64,000 bases of DNA from Xenophilus azovorans DSM 13620 (GTDB lineage: Bacteria; Pseudomonadota; Gammaproteobacteria; Burkholderiales; Burkholderiaceae_C), in contig NZ_JQKD01000003.1 in NCBI RefSeq assembly GCF_000745855.1, positions 248,001 to 312,000 on the forward strand, read 5' to 3'. Below are positions 27,915 to 36,152 of this stretch, one piece after another (within the stretch, counting starts at the first letter, position 1; the number at the start of each line of letters is the position of its first letter). A model generated the notes under the pieces. The model saw nothing but the letters and a program-made list of their open reading frames with translations. It did no database searches and had not been told where the DNA came from. The position numbers were made by a program, and so were the translations under genes.

Positions 27915-28907
27915 ATGATGAAGCACCTGCTGCGGCCCCTGCGCGTCGCGGTCCTCGGCGCCGGCCTGCTGGCGGCAGCCGGCCTGGCCCTTGCGCAGGG
28001 CTATCCGGCCAAGCCGGTCACGCTGATGGTCCCGTACCCGGCGGGCGGCCCCTCCGACGCCATGGCGCGCATCTTCGCGACGCCGCTGGGCAAGGCGCTG
28101 GGGCAGACGGTGATCGTGGACAACCTCGGCGGCGTGAGCGGCGCCCTGGCCGCGCAGAAGGTGCTGGCGGCGCCGGCCGACGGCCACTACATCTTCCAGG
28201 GCTCGCCCAACGAAGTGATCCTGGCGCCGCTGGCCAACGCGGCCGTGAAGCTCAAGGCCGAGGATTTCCGCCTGGTGCACCCGATCACCGACGCGGTGAT
28301 GGTCTTCCTCACCCGCAAGGATCTGCCGGTCAACAGCGTCGACGAGCTGATCGCGCTGGCGCGCAAGTCGGGCGACAAGCCGCTGACCTACGGCAGCGTC
28401 GGCATCGGCTCGCTCTACCACCTGATCCTGGAAGACGTGCAGCAGCGCACGGGCACGAAGATGCTGCATGCGCCCTACAAGGGCAATGCGCCGCTGCTGA
28501 ACGACCTGGCCGGCGGCAGCGTCGATTTCGCGGTGCTGGTCTACAGCGCGGCGATGGGCGCGATGGCCGAGCAGGGCCGGATCAAGGTGATCGGCCAGCT
28601 CGGTGCGCAGCGCTCCGAGTTGCTGAAGAACGTGCCCGCGGTCAGCGAGGGCAAGGAGTTGAAAGACTTCTCGTACAAGATCTGGGCTGGCTTCATGGTT
28701 CCGAAGAACACGCCCGAGGCCGTCGTGCAGCGCCTGCACCAGGCCATCGGCACGACGCTCAAGGACCCGGAGGTGCGCGCGCAGCTCGCGGCGCAGACCT
28801 CGCTGGCAGCGCCGCCGATGACGCTGGCCGAGTCGGCAGCGTTCTACGATGGCGAGATCGCCCGCTACCGCGCGATCGCGAAATCCGTCAACCTGCAGCC
28901 GCAATGA
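27915..28907 (+). CDS. Bug-family (TTT) periplasmic solute-binding receptor
   Basis: A 330-residue tripartite tricarboxylate transporter receptor. The signal peptide runs through VLGAGLLAAAGLALAQ and is followed by GYPAKPVTLMVPYPAGGPSD, the family signature, then IVDNLGGVSGALAA. The ATG at 27915 follows CAGGAGACGACACC; the next codon is also ATG. The M20 amidohydrolase gene begins 10 bp downstream, so the receptor probably delivers a substrate of that enzyme, such as an N-acyl amino acid or hippurate-like compound. The usual acidic ligand-loop residues could not be assigned with certainty. Confidence 0.9.
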   Translation: MMKHLLRPLRVAVLGAGLLAAAGLALAQGYPAKPVTLMVPYPAGGPSDAMARIFATPLGKALGQTVIVDNLGGVSGALAAQKVLAAPADGHYIFQGSPNEVILAPLANAAVKLKAEDFRLVHPITDAVMVFLTRKDLPVNSVDELIALARKSGDKPLTYGSVGIGSLYHLILEDVQQRTGTKMLHAPYKGNAPLLNDLAGGSVDFAVLVYSAAMGAMAEQGRIKVIGQLGAQRSELLKNVPAVSEGKELKDFSYKIWAGFMVPKNTPEAVVQRLHQAIGTTLKDPEVRAQLAAQTSLAAPPMTLAESAAFYDGEIARYRAIAKSVNLQPQ

Positions 28908-28917
28908 GGATCCTGCC

Positions 28918-30096
28918 ATGAACCCCCTGCTGGAAGACCTGCGGCGCGAGGCGGCGCCCTTCGTCGACATCCGCCGCGACATCCACCGCCATCCGGAGCT
29001 GGCCTTCGGCGAGCACCGCACCGCGGCGCTGGTGGCCGAGAAGCTGCGGGCCTGGGGCTACGAGGTGGAGACCGGCCTGGGCGGCACCGGCCTGGTCGGC
29101 CGGCTGGTGCGCGGCGGCGGCCGGCGGCGCCTGGGCCTGCGCGCCGACATGGACGCTCTGCCGATCGAGGAGGCCACCGGCCTGCCCTACGCGAGCTGCC
29201 ACCACGGCGTGATGCACGCCTGCGGCCACGACGGCCACACCGCCATGCTGCTGGCCGCGGCGCACCACCTGGCCGCGCGCGGGCGCTTCAGCGGCACGCT
29301 GCACCTGATCTTCCAGCCGGCCGAGGAAGGCGGCGGCGGCGCCGTGCGCATGATCGACGACGGCCTGTTCGACAAGTACCCCTGCGACGCCGTGTTCGCC
29401 ATGCACAACATGCCCGGACTGGCGCAAGGCCGCTTCGCGCTGCGCGACGGCCCGACCATGGCCTCGTCGGACTACGCGACGGTGACGGTCGCCGGCATCG
29501 GCGGCCACGGCGCGATACCGCACCGCGCCGCCGACCCGGTGGTGGCGGCCGCCAGCATCGTGATGGCGCTGCAGACGGTGGTGTCGCGCAACGTCGATCC
29601 GCTGCACACGGCGGTGGTGACGGTGGGCGCCCTGCATGCCGGCCAGGCCAACAACGTGATCCCGGCCGCCGCCACGCTGGAGATCAGCGTGCGCGCGCTC
29701 GACCGCGAGGTGCGCGCGCTGCTGGAGCAGCGCATCAAGGCCATCGTCGCCGCGCAGGCCGAGAGCTTCGGCTGCAGCGCGCAGGTCGACTGGCGCAAGG
29801 GCTACGCGGTGCTGGTCAACACGCCGGAGGAAACCGACTTCGCGCGCCAGGTGGCGCTCGACCTGGTGGGCGCCGAGCGCGTCACGCTGCAGGCGCCGCC
29901 GCTCACCGGCAGCGAGGACTTCGCCTTCATGCTGGAGAAGGTGCCCGGCAGCTACCTGCTGATCGGCAACGGTGACGGCGACAGCGCGGGTGCCTGCATG
30001 GTGCACAACCCGGGCTACGACTTCAACGACGACAACGTCGCGCTGGGCGCCGCCTACTGGGTGCTGCTGGCGGAGCGCTTCCTGGCGGCGGCCTGA
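28918..30096 (+). CDS. M20-family amidohydrolase (hippurate hydrolase-like)
   Basis: A 392-residue zinc or manganese amidohydrolase of the M20D group. Metal-site motifs are GLRADMDALPI, HACGHDGHTAMLL, FQPAEEGGGGA and FAMHNMPG; a dimerisation lid domain occupies the middle, with SDYATVTVAGIGGHGAIPH. Near the end, PPLTGSEDFAFMLEKVPGSY completes the site. Members cleave N-acyl amino acids, hippurate or indole-acetyl conjugates in the cytoplasm. It forms a two-gene operon with a Bug receptor under a divergent LysR regulator. Exact substrate unknown. Confidence 0.9.
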   Translation: MNPLLEDLRREAAPFVDIRRDIHRHPELAFGEHRTAALVAEKLRAWGYEVETGLGGTGLVGRLVRGGGRRRLGLRADMDALPIEEATGLPYASCHHGVMHACGHDGHTAMLLAAAHHLAARGRFSGTLHLIFQPAEEGGGGAVRMIDDGLFDKYPCDAVFAMHNMPGLAQGRFALRDGPTMASSDYATVTVAGIGGHGAIPHRAADPVVAAASIVMALQTVVSRNVDPLHTAVVTVGALHAGQANNVIPAAATLEISVRALDREVRALLEQRIKAIVAAQAESFGCSAQVDWRKGYAVLVNTPEETDFARQVALDLVGAERVTLQAPPLTGSEDFAFMLEKVPGSYLLIGNGDGDSAGACMVHNPGYDFNDDNVALGAAYWVLLAERFLAAA

Positions 30097-30171
30097 GCGC
30101 CGCCCGGCCGCCCGAAGGCGCTCGCACCGCAGCGCGTCAGCGCGAAGGCTTCCAATGAGCGCCGCCGGCGC

Positions 30172-30855
30172 TCACTGCCCGGACGCCGCCTGCGGCGTCT
30201 GGAGGAAGTCGAACACCTCCGCCAGGCGCTTCTGGTCGGGCATGACGTAGATGATGCCGACGCGGTCGCTCAGGTTGGGCTTGACCCACGCGTCGTAGAA
30301 GTCGGCCGGCACGTTGATGCAGCCGTAGGAGATGCGGTTGTCCTCGCTGGTGTCCGAGGCCAGGCGCTCCAGGCGGCGCTCGGCCTTCACCAGCGGCCGC
30401 ACGCGGTGCATCGACACGGCGACGCTGTAGTCCACCCACACGATGTCCTCGCGCTTGGCGTTGCGCCCCGGCTCGCCGACGAAGCGGCCGGCCGGCGTGG
30501 TGCGCTCGTGCGGCTTGATGAGGCGCATCGGCCGCTCGCCGATGCCCGGCACCGAATCGTCGCCCTTGGCCAGCCCGAGCAGCACGGGCGAGGTGCCCAG
30601 CAAGCGGCCCTGTTCGTCGAACACCGACACCGCCGCATGCGGCTTGTCGACGACGGCGAAGGCCTTGCCCTCGTTGTTGCGGGCGCGGATGACGCGAGCC
30701 GCCAGGTCCAGCGCCTCGGGGGAGGCCTGCACCGTCGCGGCGCGCAGTTCGGGCGGCACGGGTTTGCCGGCCGTGCTGCGTGCATGCGCCAGCGGCGCGA
30801 AGGCCAGGCTGCATGCGAGCAGCACGGGCGCGGTGGCGGAAAGCAGTGGGTGCAT
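30172..30855 (-). CDS. L,D-transpeptidase (YkuD domain), exported
   Basis: A 227-residue periplasmic YkuD-domain protein. The signal peptide is MHPLLSATAPVLLACSLAFAPLAHA; the catalytic Cys179 lies in ISYGCINVPADFYD and the partner His is probably in SVAVSMHRVRP. SYGCIN replaces the more usual S-H/R-G-C-x-R form, so it may belong to a divergent subfamily. Such enzymes form 3-3 peptidoglycan crosslinks or attach proteins to the wall. The ATG at 30855 is preferred because it begins the signal peptide; an upstream ATG at 30933 overlaps a terminator-like hairpin. The neighbouring proline-rich exported protein may be functionally linked. Confidence 0.85.
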   Translation of the reverse strand: MHPLLSATAPVLLACSLAFAPLAHARSTAGKPVPPELRAATVQASPEALDLAARVIRARNNEGKAFAVVDKPHAAVSVFDEQGRLLGTSPVLLGLAKGDDSVPGIGERPMRLIKPHERTTPAGRFVGEPGRNAKREDIVWVDYSVAVSMHRVRPLVKAERRLERLASDTSEDNRISYGCINVPADFYDAWVKPNLSDRVGIIYVMPDQKRLAEVFDFLQTPQAASGQ

Positions 30856-30894
30856 GGCCGGCGGCGTGCGGTGTGGACGAACGGACGGGGGCGG

Positions 30895-30921
30895 AAAAAA
30901 GAGCCGGGGCGACCCGGCTCT
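30895..30921 (-). terminator. Rho-independent terminator of the proline-rich protein gene
   Basis: On the minus strand a 9-bp stem (AGAGCCGGG/CCCGGCTCT) with a 4-nt loop is followed by six T residues. It lies about 50 bp after the stop codon of the gene at 30974-31303 and before the L,D-transpeptidase start, separating the two transcripts. A second small hairpin (CCCCT-CTTCG-AGGGG) is at 30936-30950. Confidence 0.8.
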
Positions 30922-30973
30922 CCAGTGTCTCACAGCCCCTCTTCGAGGGGATGCGATGGTCGGCCGAAGGCCG

Positions 30974-31303
30974 TCAGTTGCGGTCGGAACGCGGCGGCCT
31001 CGGCGGCGGGGGCGGCGGAGGCGGCGGCGGTGGTGGCGGGGGTGCCACGACCGGCGGCGGGGGCGGCGGCGGCGGTGGCGGGGCCACGACCACGGGCGGC
31101 GCGGGCTGCCAGGGCTCGCGGGCCGAGATGCCCGTCTCGCCCATCGGCGTGGAGCCGTAGGGCGACATGAGCTGCTGGCCGGCCGCGAGGGCCGGGTTGG
31201 CGGGCAGCAGCGTCGGCTCGACGCCCTGGGCGAAGGCCGTGCCGCCCACGCCGAGCGCGATGGCGGCCGCTACAAAAAGCTTCCTCTTCCTGATGGATGT
31301 CAT
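30974..31303 (-). CDS. Small exported protein with poly-proline C-terminus
   Basis: A 109-residue protein. A signal peptide (MTSIRKRKLFVAAAIALGVG, ending near AFAQ) is followed by about 40 ordinary residues and then a proline stretch from about residue 68 to 103, with runs of 10 and more Pro broken by VVA, ending in PRPPRSDRN. Gly-free poly-Pro of this length can span the periplasm or wall or bind partners. No domain was recognised. RBS GGAGATGCGCCA before ATG at 31303. It has its own terminator at 30895. The proline run is expected to need EF-P for translation. Function unknown. Confidence 0.75.
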   Translation of the reverse strand: MTSIRKRKLFVAAAIALGVGGTAFAQGVEPTLLPANPALAAGQQLMSPYGSTPMGETGISAREPWQPAPPVVVAPPPPPPPPPPVVAPPPPPPPPPPPPPPRPPRSDRN

Positions 31304-31419
31304 TGGCGCATCTCCAGATCACCACTCCGAAGTGTTGGTGCGCTGGCAGTTGTGCCAGCAGCGCCCTGCCGCATCCGGTAGGACGACGCCGGTTCTGACT
31401 GTCGTAAGAGGATGAACGG

Positions 31420-31447
31420 TGCGTGAATGAGGCATTTTTCACGCACT
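31420..31447. promoter_or_regulatory. Inverted repeat GTGCGTGAA/TTCACGCAC
   Basis: Exact 9-bp arms (31420-31428, 31439-31447) with a 10-bp spacer lie in the 181-bp gap between the fahA stop codon and the proline-rich gene. It has no clear T tail on either strand. Either a transcription-end hairpin for the homogentisate operon or an operator for the downstream gene. Nothing else was seen in this gap. Confidence 0.4.
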
Positions 31448-31484
31448 TCTTGCGCGGGCGCCGCGCCGGGCTGTCGGCGTGCGC

Positions 31485-32753
31485 CTACGCCAGCACCGTC
31501 CCGCTGGCCTCGCCGAAGCCGATGCGCACCGCGCCCGCGCGCTCGCACCAGCCGCGCAGCACCAGCGTATCGCCGTCCTGCAGGAAGGTGCGCTGCTCTC
31601 CGCCCGGCAGCGTGATGGGCTGCTTGCCGCCCAGCGTCAGTTCCATCAGCGAGCCGGCCGCGTCGGGCGTGGGGCCCGACAGCGTGCCCGAGCCCAGCAG
31701 GTCGCCCGGCTGCAGGTTGCAGCCGTTGACGGTGTGGTGCGCCAGGAGCTGCGCGGCGGTCCAGTAGGCGGCTTCCTTCACCAGCCCGTGCGTGAGGCGC
31801 GCGGGCGCCTCGCCCTGCTCGCGCATCTTCGCGGTCTGGACCAGCACCTCCAGCGTGATGTCGAGCTGGCCGCCTTCGCGGTTGGCGGCGCCGTCGAGGT
31901 ACGGCAGCGGCTGCGGGTCGCCCGCGGGCCGGGTGAAGGGCGCGCGGAAGGGCGCCAGCGCCTCCATCGTCACGATCCACGGCGAGACGGTGGAGGCGAA
32001 GTTCTTCGCCAGGAAGGGGCCCAGCGGCTGGTATTCCCAGGCCTGCAGGTCGCGCGCCGACCAGTCGTTGAACAGGCCCACGCCGAACAGGTGCGCTTCC
32101 GCGTCGTCGATGCCGACGGGCTGCCCCAGCGCGTTGCCCTGGCCGACGTAGAAGCCCAGTTCCAGCTCGTAATCCAGCCGCTTGCAGGGGCCGAAGCTCG
32201 GCTCGGCCGCATCGGGCGCCTTGGTCTGGCCCTGCGGGCGCTTGAAGGGCGTGCCGCTGACGACGATGGAGCTGGCGCGGCCGTGGTAGCCGATGGGCAC
32301 CCACTTGTAGTTGGGCATCAGCGGCTGGTCGGGACGGAACAGCTTGCCGATGGTGGTGGCGTGGTGGATGCCGGTGTAGAAGTCGGTGTAGTCGCCGACG
32401 CGGCAGGGCACGGTGTACTCGCAGTCGGCCTGCGGCACCAGCGCCTGGGCCCACGCGGCCTGCTGCGTGCTGCCGGCGGCCAGGCCGTCGGAGAGCTTCG
32501 CGCGCAGCGCTCGGCGCCCGGCCGGCGCGGCGGCCATCAGCGCGTTCATGTCGTCGGTGTCGACGAGGCCCGCGGCGCGCAGGTCCAGCACCTGGTCGCC
32601 GATGGCCACGCCGATGCGGAAGGCCTCGCCGCTGCCCTTGCGGCGGAAGCGCCCGAAGGGCAGGTTCTGGATGGGGAAGTCGCTGCCCGCGGCGTTGGCG
32701 GACTCGACCCAGCTCGTGCGCTTGGGGTCGTGGGTGGCGTCGATGTCGTACAT
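31485..32753 (-). CDS. fahA: Fumarylacetoacetase
   Basis: A 422-residue two-domain FAH that cleaves fumarylacetoacetate to fumarate and acetoacetate, last step of tyrosine/homogentisate degradation. The N-terminal SH3-like domain (residues 1-115) is followed by the catalytic domain with DYTDFYTGIHHATTIGKLFR, YELELGFYVGQGN and FNDWSARDLQAWEYQPLGPF, which contain the metal-binding Asp/Glu residues. The C-terminal GSGTLSGPTP is conserved. It follows hmgA by 14 bp in one operon. Full length for the family. Confidence 0.95.
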   Translation of the reverse strand: MYDIDATHDPKRTSWVESANAAGSDFPIQNLPFGRFRRKGSGEAFRIGVAIGDQVLDLRAAGLVDTDDMNALMAAAPAGRRALRAKLSDGLAAGSTQQAAWAQALVPQADCEYTVPCRVGDYTDFYTGIHHATTIGKLFRPDQPLMPNYKWVPIGYHGRASSIVVSGTPFKRPQGQTKAPDAAEPSFGPCKRLDYELELGFYVGQGNALGQPVGIDDAEAHLFGVGLFNDWSARDLQAWEYQPLGPFLAKNFASTVSPWIVTMEALAPFRAPFTRPAGDPQPLPYLDGAANREGGQLDITLEVLVQTAKMREQGEAPARLTHGLVKEAAYWTAAQLLAHHTVNGCNLQPGDLLGSGTLSGPTPDAAGSLMELTLGGKQPITLPGGEQRTFLQDGDTLVLRGWCERAGAVRIGFGEASGTVLA

Positions 32754-32767
32754 GGTGAGTCTTTCGT

Positions 32768-34075
32768 TCAGGGCTTGCTGAACTGGTCCTTGAGGCCGGC
32801 CCAGCAGTCGGCGTAGCCGGTGTCCAGCGGCGCGGTGTTGAGCGCGAAGGCGGTGGGGATGAAACGGTAGCGGCTCTCGAACATGAAGGCCAGCGTGTTG
32901 TCCAGCTTCTGCGGCTTCAGGTCGACCGTCGACGCCTTCTCGAAGGCTTCCTCATCCGGGCCGTGCGGCACCATCGCGTTGTGCAGGCTGGCGCCGCCGG
33001 GCTTGAAGCCGCCGGGCTTGGCGTCGTATTCGCCGTACACCAGGCCCATGAACTCGCTCATCAGGTTGCGGTGGTACCAGGGCGGACGGAAGGTGTCCTC
33101 CATCACCAGCCAGCGCGGCGGGAAGATGACGAAGTCGCAATTCGCCGTGCCGGGCGTGTCGCTGGGCGAGGTGAGCACGGTGAAGATCGACGGGTCCGGG
33201 TGGTCGAAGCTGATGGAGCCGATCGTCATGAAGTTGACGGTGTCGTACTTCACCGGCGTGAGGTTGCCGTGCCAGGCCACCACGTTGAAGGGCGTGCCCT
33301 TGGCCGGCGCGCGCCAGAAGCGGCCGCCGAACTTCTTGACGAGTTCGTAAGGGGCGTTGCTGTCTTCGTAGGCCGCGACGGGCGCCAGGAAGTCGCGCGC
33401 ATTGGCCAGGCCGTTGGAGCCGATCGGGCCCAGTTCGGGCAGGCGGAACTGCGCGCCGTAGTTCTCGCAGACATAGCCGCGCGAAGGACCGTCGGGCACG
33501 GCCACCTTGAAGGCCAGCCCGCGCGGCAGCACAGCGATCTCGCCGGGCTTGACGTCGAGCACGCCCAGCTCGGTGGTGATGACCAGGCGGCCCTGCTGCG
33601 GCACCACCAGCAGCTCGCCGTCGGCGTTGACGAAGGCGCGCCGCTCCATAGACTTGGTCGCAAGGTAGACCAGCGAGCCGACGCCGCACTGCGCGTCGGC
33701 ATCGCCGTTGGCGGCCAGGGTGCGCATGCCGTCGACGAAGTCGGTCTCGGCGCCGGGCTCGAAGGGGATCGGATGCCAGCGCATCGGCTCGGGCGCGAGC
33801 GCCGTCTCGCGGTCGCCGCCGGTCGTCCACAGCGGCTGCGCGTAGGGCTGGTAGCGGCCGGCCACCACCGAGGGCTGGCGGCGGTACATCCAGGTGCGGC
33901 GGTTCTCGTGGCGCGGCGCGGTGAAGGCGGTGCCGGAGATCAGCTCCGGGTACAGGTCGAAGGGCGCGCGCTGCGGGCTGTTGCGGCCCTGCGGCAGCGC
34001 GCCGGGCACGGCCTCGGTGGCGTGCTCGTTGCCGAAGCCGCTCTGGTAGCGCAGGGTGTCGGCGGTAGAGGTCAT
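32768..34075 (-). CDS. hmgA: Homogentisate 1,2-dioxygenase
   Basis: A 435-residue Fe(II) ring-cleavage enzyme that converts homogentisate to maleylacetoacetate. Conserved [21 protein letters not shown] opens the protein, and the iron-site region reads [27 protein letters not shown] in pieces, with [15 protein letters not shown] near the C-terminus. The ATG at 34075 is chosen; an upstream in-frame ATG lies within the dispersed repeat. It is followed by fahA 14 bp later and preceded by the R3 repeat and the mhaB-like gene. Confidence 0.95.
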   Translation of the reverse strand: MTSTADTLRYQSGFGNEHATEAVPGALPQGRNSPQRAPFDLYPELISGTAFTAPRHENRRTWMYRRQPSVVAGRYQPYAQPLWTTGGDRETALAPEPMRWHPIPFEPGAETDFVDGMRTLAANGDADAQCGVGSLVYLATKSMERRAFVNADGELLVVPQQGRLVITTELGVLDVKPGEIAVLPRGLAFKVAVPDGPSRGYVCENYGAQFRLPELGPIGSNGLANARDFLAPVAAYEDSNAPYELVKKFGGRFWRAPAKGTPFNVVAWHGNLTPVKYDTVNFMTIGSISFDHPDPSIFTVLTSPSDTPGTANCDFVIFPPRWLVMEDTFRPPWYHRNLMSEFMGLVYGEYDAKPGGFKPGGASLHNAMVPHGPDEEAFEKASTVDLKPQKLDNTLAFMFESRYRFIPTAFALNTAPLDTGYADCWAGLKDQFSKP

Positions 34076-34123
34076 GGTGTGGCTCCTCGATGGAAGGCGA
34101 TGTATCCGGAAAAGTCCGCTGGA

Positions 34124-34242
34124 CCGAAGGCCGCGGAGCAGGCCATGCGGGAACACGCGCGGAACCGGCTTCGCCGGGCCGCTGCGTGTGCCCCCTTGAG
34201 GGGGTTGGCGGAGCGGAACGAAGTCCGCGAAGACTGGGGGTG
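34124..34242 (-). repeat. Gene-end dispersed repeat, copy R3
   Basis: Begins 2 nt after the stop codon of the DUF2783 gene, reading in the same direction, and ends about 50 bp before hmgA. It has the CACCCCCAG opening, the CCCCCTCAAGGGGG hairpin and the CCGCGGCCTTCGG end. It splits the homogentisate operon and may create partial termination or processing between mhaB and hmgA. Confidence 0.85.
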
Positions 34243-34244
34243 TT

Positions 34245-34448
34245 TCATTCTTCTCGCGCGGCGGCCAGGGCCTCGCGCAGCACGGGCAGGCTGCCGATGT
34301 GGTTGGCCAGCAGCAGGACGAGGCGCGCGTTGAAGGCGTGGCTCTGCTCGGTCGTGAGGTCCTGGTGCGCGTCGATCAGCGCCTCGTAGAAGTCGTCCGG
34401 CGACGGCATGTTCGGCGCGGTGGTCAGGTGATCGGCGGTGGCAGTCAT
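34245..34448 (-). CDS. mhaB: DUF2783 small protein, MhaB-like coupling subunit
   Basis: A 67-residue acidic/hydrophobic helical protein containing [20 protein letters not shown] and [22 protein letters not shown]. It matches the size, pattern and position of DUF2783 proteins encoded next to large flavin hydroxylases. In Pseudomonas putida U the small protein MhaB acts with flavoprotein MhaA in hydroxylating 3-hydroxyphenylacetate to homogentisate. The gene starts 13 bp after the flavoprotein gene, with GGAGAACGAGCC before ATG. The gene name is by analogy of arrangement, not demonstrated. Confidence 0.75.
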   Translation of the reverse strand: MTATADHLTTAPNMPSPDDFYEALIDAHQDLTTEQSHAFNARLVLLLANHIGSLPVLREALAAAREE

Positions 34449-34461
34449 GGCTCGTTCTCCT

Positions 34462-36117
34462 TCATGCCCTGGCCAGGGCGCGGTCGAAGGCCGCGCGCAC
34501 GGCCTCGGCCGTGGGGGCGCGCCAGCGGGCGCACACGTGCTGGTCGGGGCGCAGCAGGTAGGTGGTGCCCTCGCGCGCGTCGTAGCGGCGCGCGGCCAGC
34601 GCGTGGGCCGCGTCCAGCGGCACGCGCAGCACCTCGATCGGGCGGTCGGCGCCGGCCAGGGCCTGCGCGCTGCGCCCGGCCGCCTCGCCGCTGCCGAAGA
34701 CCAGCGCGGCGAAGCGCGTGCCGCCCAGGCCGCGCAGCAGCCAGCCCTCGGCCACCGGCGCGTCGGCCGCCACCGCGCCCGGCACCATCGCGCCCTCGAA
34801 GGCATCGGCGTCGGGCGTGTTCAGCACCGAATCGTGCAGCGTCGCCGGCACCGACAGCCGGCCGCTGTTGACCAGCCGCCGCGCGAAGTCGTGCCGCCGC
34901 GCCAGGTGCAGCACGGCGTCGCGGAAGAGGCGGCTGGCCTCGCTCTTGGGCGTGATGAAGTCGGTGGAGCGGGTGGAGTGGCGGATGTTCTCGTCCGCCG
35001 CCATCTCGCGCTCGCGGGCGTAGCTGTCCAGCAGCGCATCGGGCGCCTCGTCGCGCAGCACGGCGGCGAGCTTCCAGGCGAGGTTCTCCGCGTCCTGCAG
35101 CCCGGAGTTGGCGCCGCGCGCGCCGAAGGGCGAGACGCCGTGCGCCGAGTCGCCCGCGAACAGCACGCGGCCGTGGCGGAAGCTCGCCATGCGCTGGCAG
35201 GCGAAGGTGTAGACGCTGGCCCATTCGAGCGTGAACTCGGTGCCCTTGAAAGGCGAGGCGTCGAGCATCGCGCGCACGCGCGGGACGATCTTCTCGGGCT
35301 TCTTCTCCTCTTCCGGGTCGGCCTGCCAGCCGAGCTGGAAGTCGATGCGCCACACGCCGTCGGGCTGCATGTGCAGCAGCACGCTCTGGCCGGGGTGGAA
35401 GGCGGGGTCGAACCAGAACCAGCGCTCGGCCGGAAACTGCACGTCCATCTTCACGTCGGCGATGAGGAAGCGGTCCTTGAAGACGCGGCCGGTGCTCTCC
35501 TGCCCGATGAGCCGGCGCACCGCCGAGCGCGAGCCGTCGCAGGCGGCGACCCAGTCGGCCCGCAGCCGGTAGGGGCCGTCGGGCGTCTCGATGCTCAGCA
35601 GCACGTGGTCGCCCTGCGGCTCCACGCCGGTCACCGTGTTCTTCCAGCGCAGGTCGATCAGCGGCAGTTGCGCGGCGCGCTCGGCCAGGAAGCCCTCGAC
35701 GTAGTACTGCTGCAGGTTGACGAAGGCCGGACGCTCGTGGCCCTCTTCCGGCAGCAGATCGAATTCGTAGACCTGCTCGCCCTGCAGGAACACGCGGCCG
35801 AGCTTCCACGACACGCCCTTGGCCGTCATGCGCTCGCCACAGCCCAGGCGGTCGAAGATCTCCAGCGAGCGCTTGGAAAAGCAGATGGCGCGCGAGCCGG
35901 TCGAGAGGCGGTGGTCGTTGTCCAGCAGCACCACCGGCACCTGCTGCTGCGCCAGGTCGATGGCCAGGGCCAGCCCGATGGGGCCGGCGCCGACCACCAC
36001 GACCGGGTGGCGCACCGGCGCGGCGGCCCGCTGGTCGGCGTGCAGTGCGTAGTCGAAGACCACCTGCTGGTAGTCGATCTGCGGCGCGCCGGCCGACGCG
36101 AGGTCGTTCAGCTTCAT
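34462..36117 (-). CDS. mhaA: FAD-dependent aromatic hydroxylase, MhaA-like
   Basis: A 551-residue class A flavoprotein monooxygenase of the MhpA/PheA group. The FAD fold VVVVGAGPIGLALAIDLAQQ, the DG motif in VAACDGSRSAVRRLIG and GRVLFAGDSAHGVSPFGARG are in order, followed by a C-terminal thioredoxin-like domain typical of the longer group. The start ATG at 36117 is 35 bp after the MBL gene. Located with a DUF2783 gene, hmgA and fahA, the best guess is 3-hydroxyphenylacetate 6-hydroxylase producing homogentisate. The alternative is 3-(3-hydroxyphenyl)propionate hydroxylase, but the meta-cleavage genes for that route are absent. Confidence 0.8.
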   Translation of the reverse strand: MKLNDLASAGAPQIDYQQVVFDYALHADQRAAAPVRHPVVVVGAGPIGLALAIDLAQQQVPVVLLDNDHRLSTGSRAICFSKRSLEIFDRLGCGERMTAKGVSWKLGRVFLQGEQVYEFDLLPEEGHERPAFVNLQQYYVEGFLAERAAQLPLIDLRWKNTVTGVEPQGDHVLLSIETPDGPYRLRADWVAACDGSRSAVRRLIGQESTGRVFKDRFLIADVKMDVQFPAERWFWFDPAFHPGQSVLLHMQPDGVWRIDFQLGWQADPEEEKKPEKIVPRVRAMLDASPFKGTEFTLEWASVYTFACQRMASFRHGRVLFAGDSAHGVSPFGARGANSGLQDAENLAWKLAAVLRDEAPDALLDSYAREREMAADENIRHSTRSTDFITPKSEASRLFRDAVLHLARRHDFARRLVNSGRLSVPATLHDSVLNTPDADAFEGAMVPGAVAADAPVAEGWLLRGLGGTRFAALVFGSGEAAGRSAQALAGADRPIEVLRVPLDAAHALAARRYDAREGTTYLLRPDQHVCARWRAPTAEAVRAAFDRALARA

Positions 36118-36152
36118 CTGTCGTCTCCGTCGTTCTGCGGGGGCTGCTTTTC

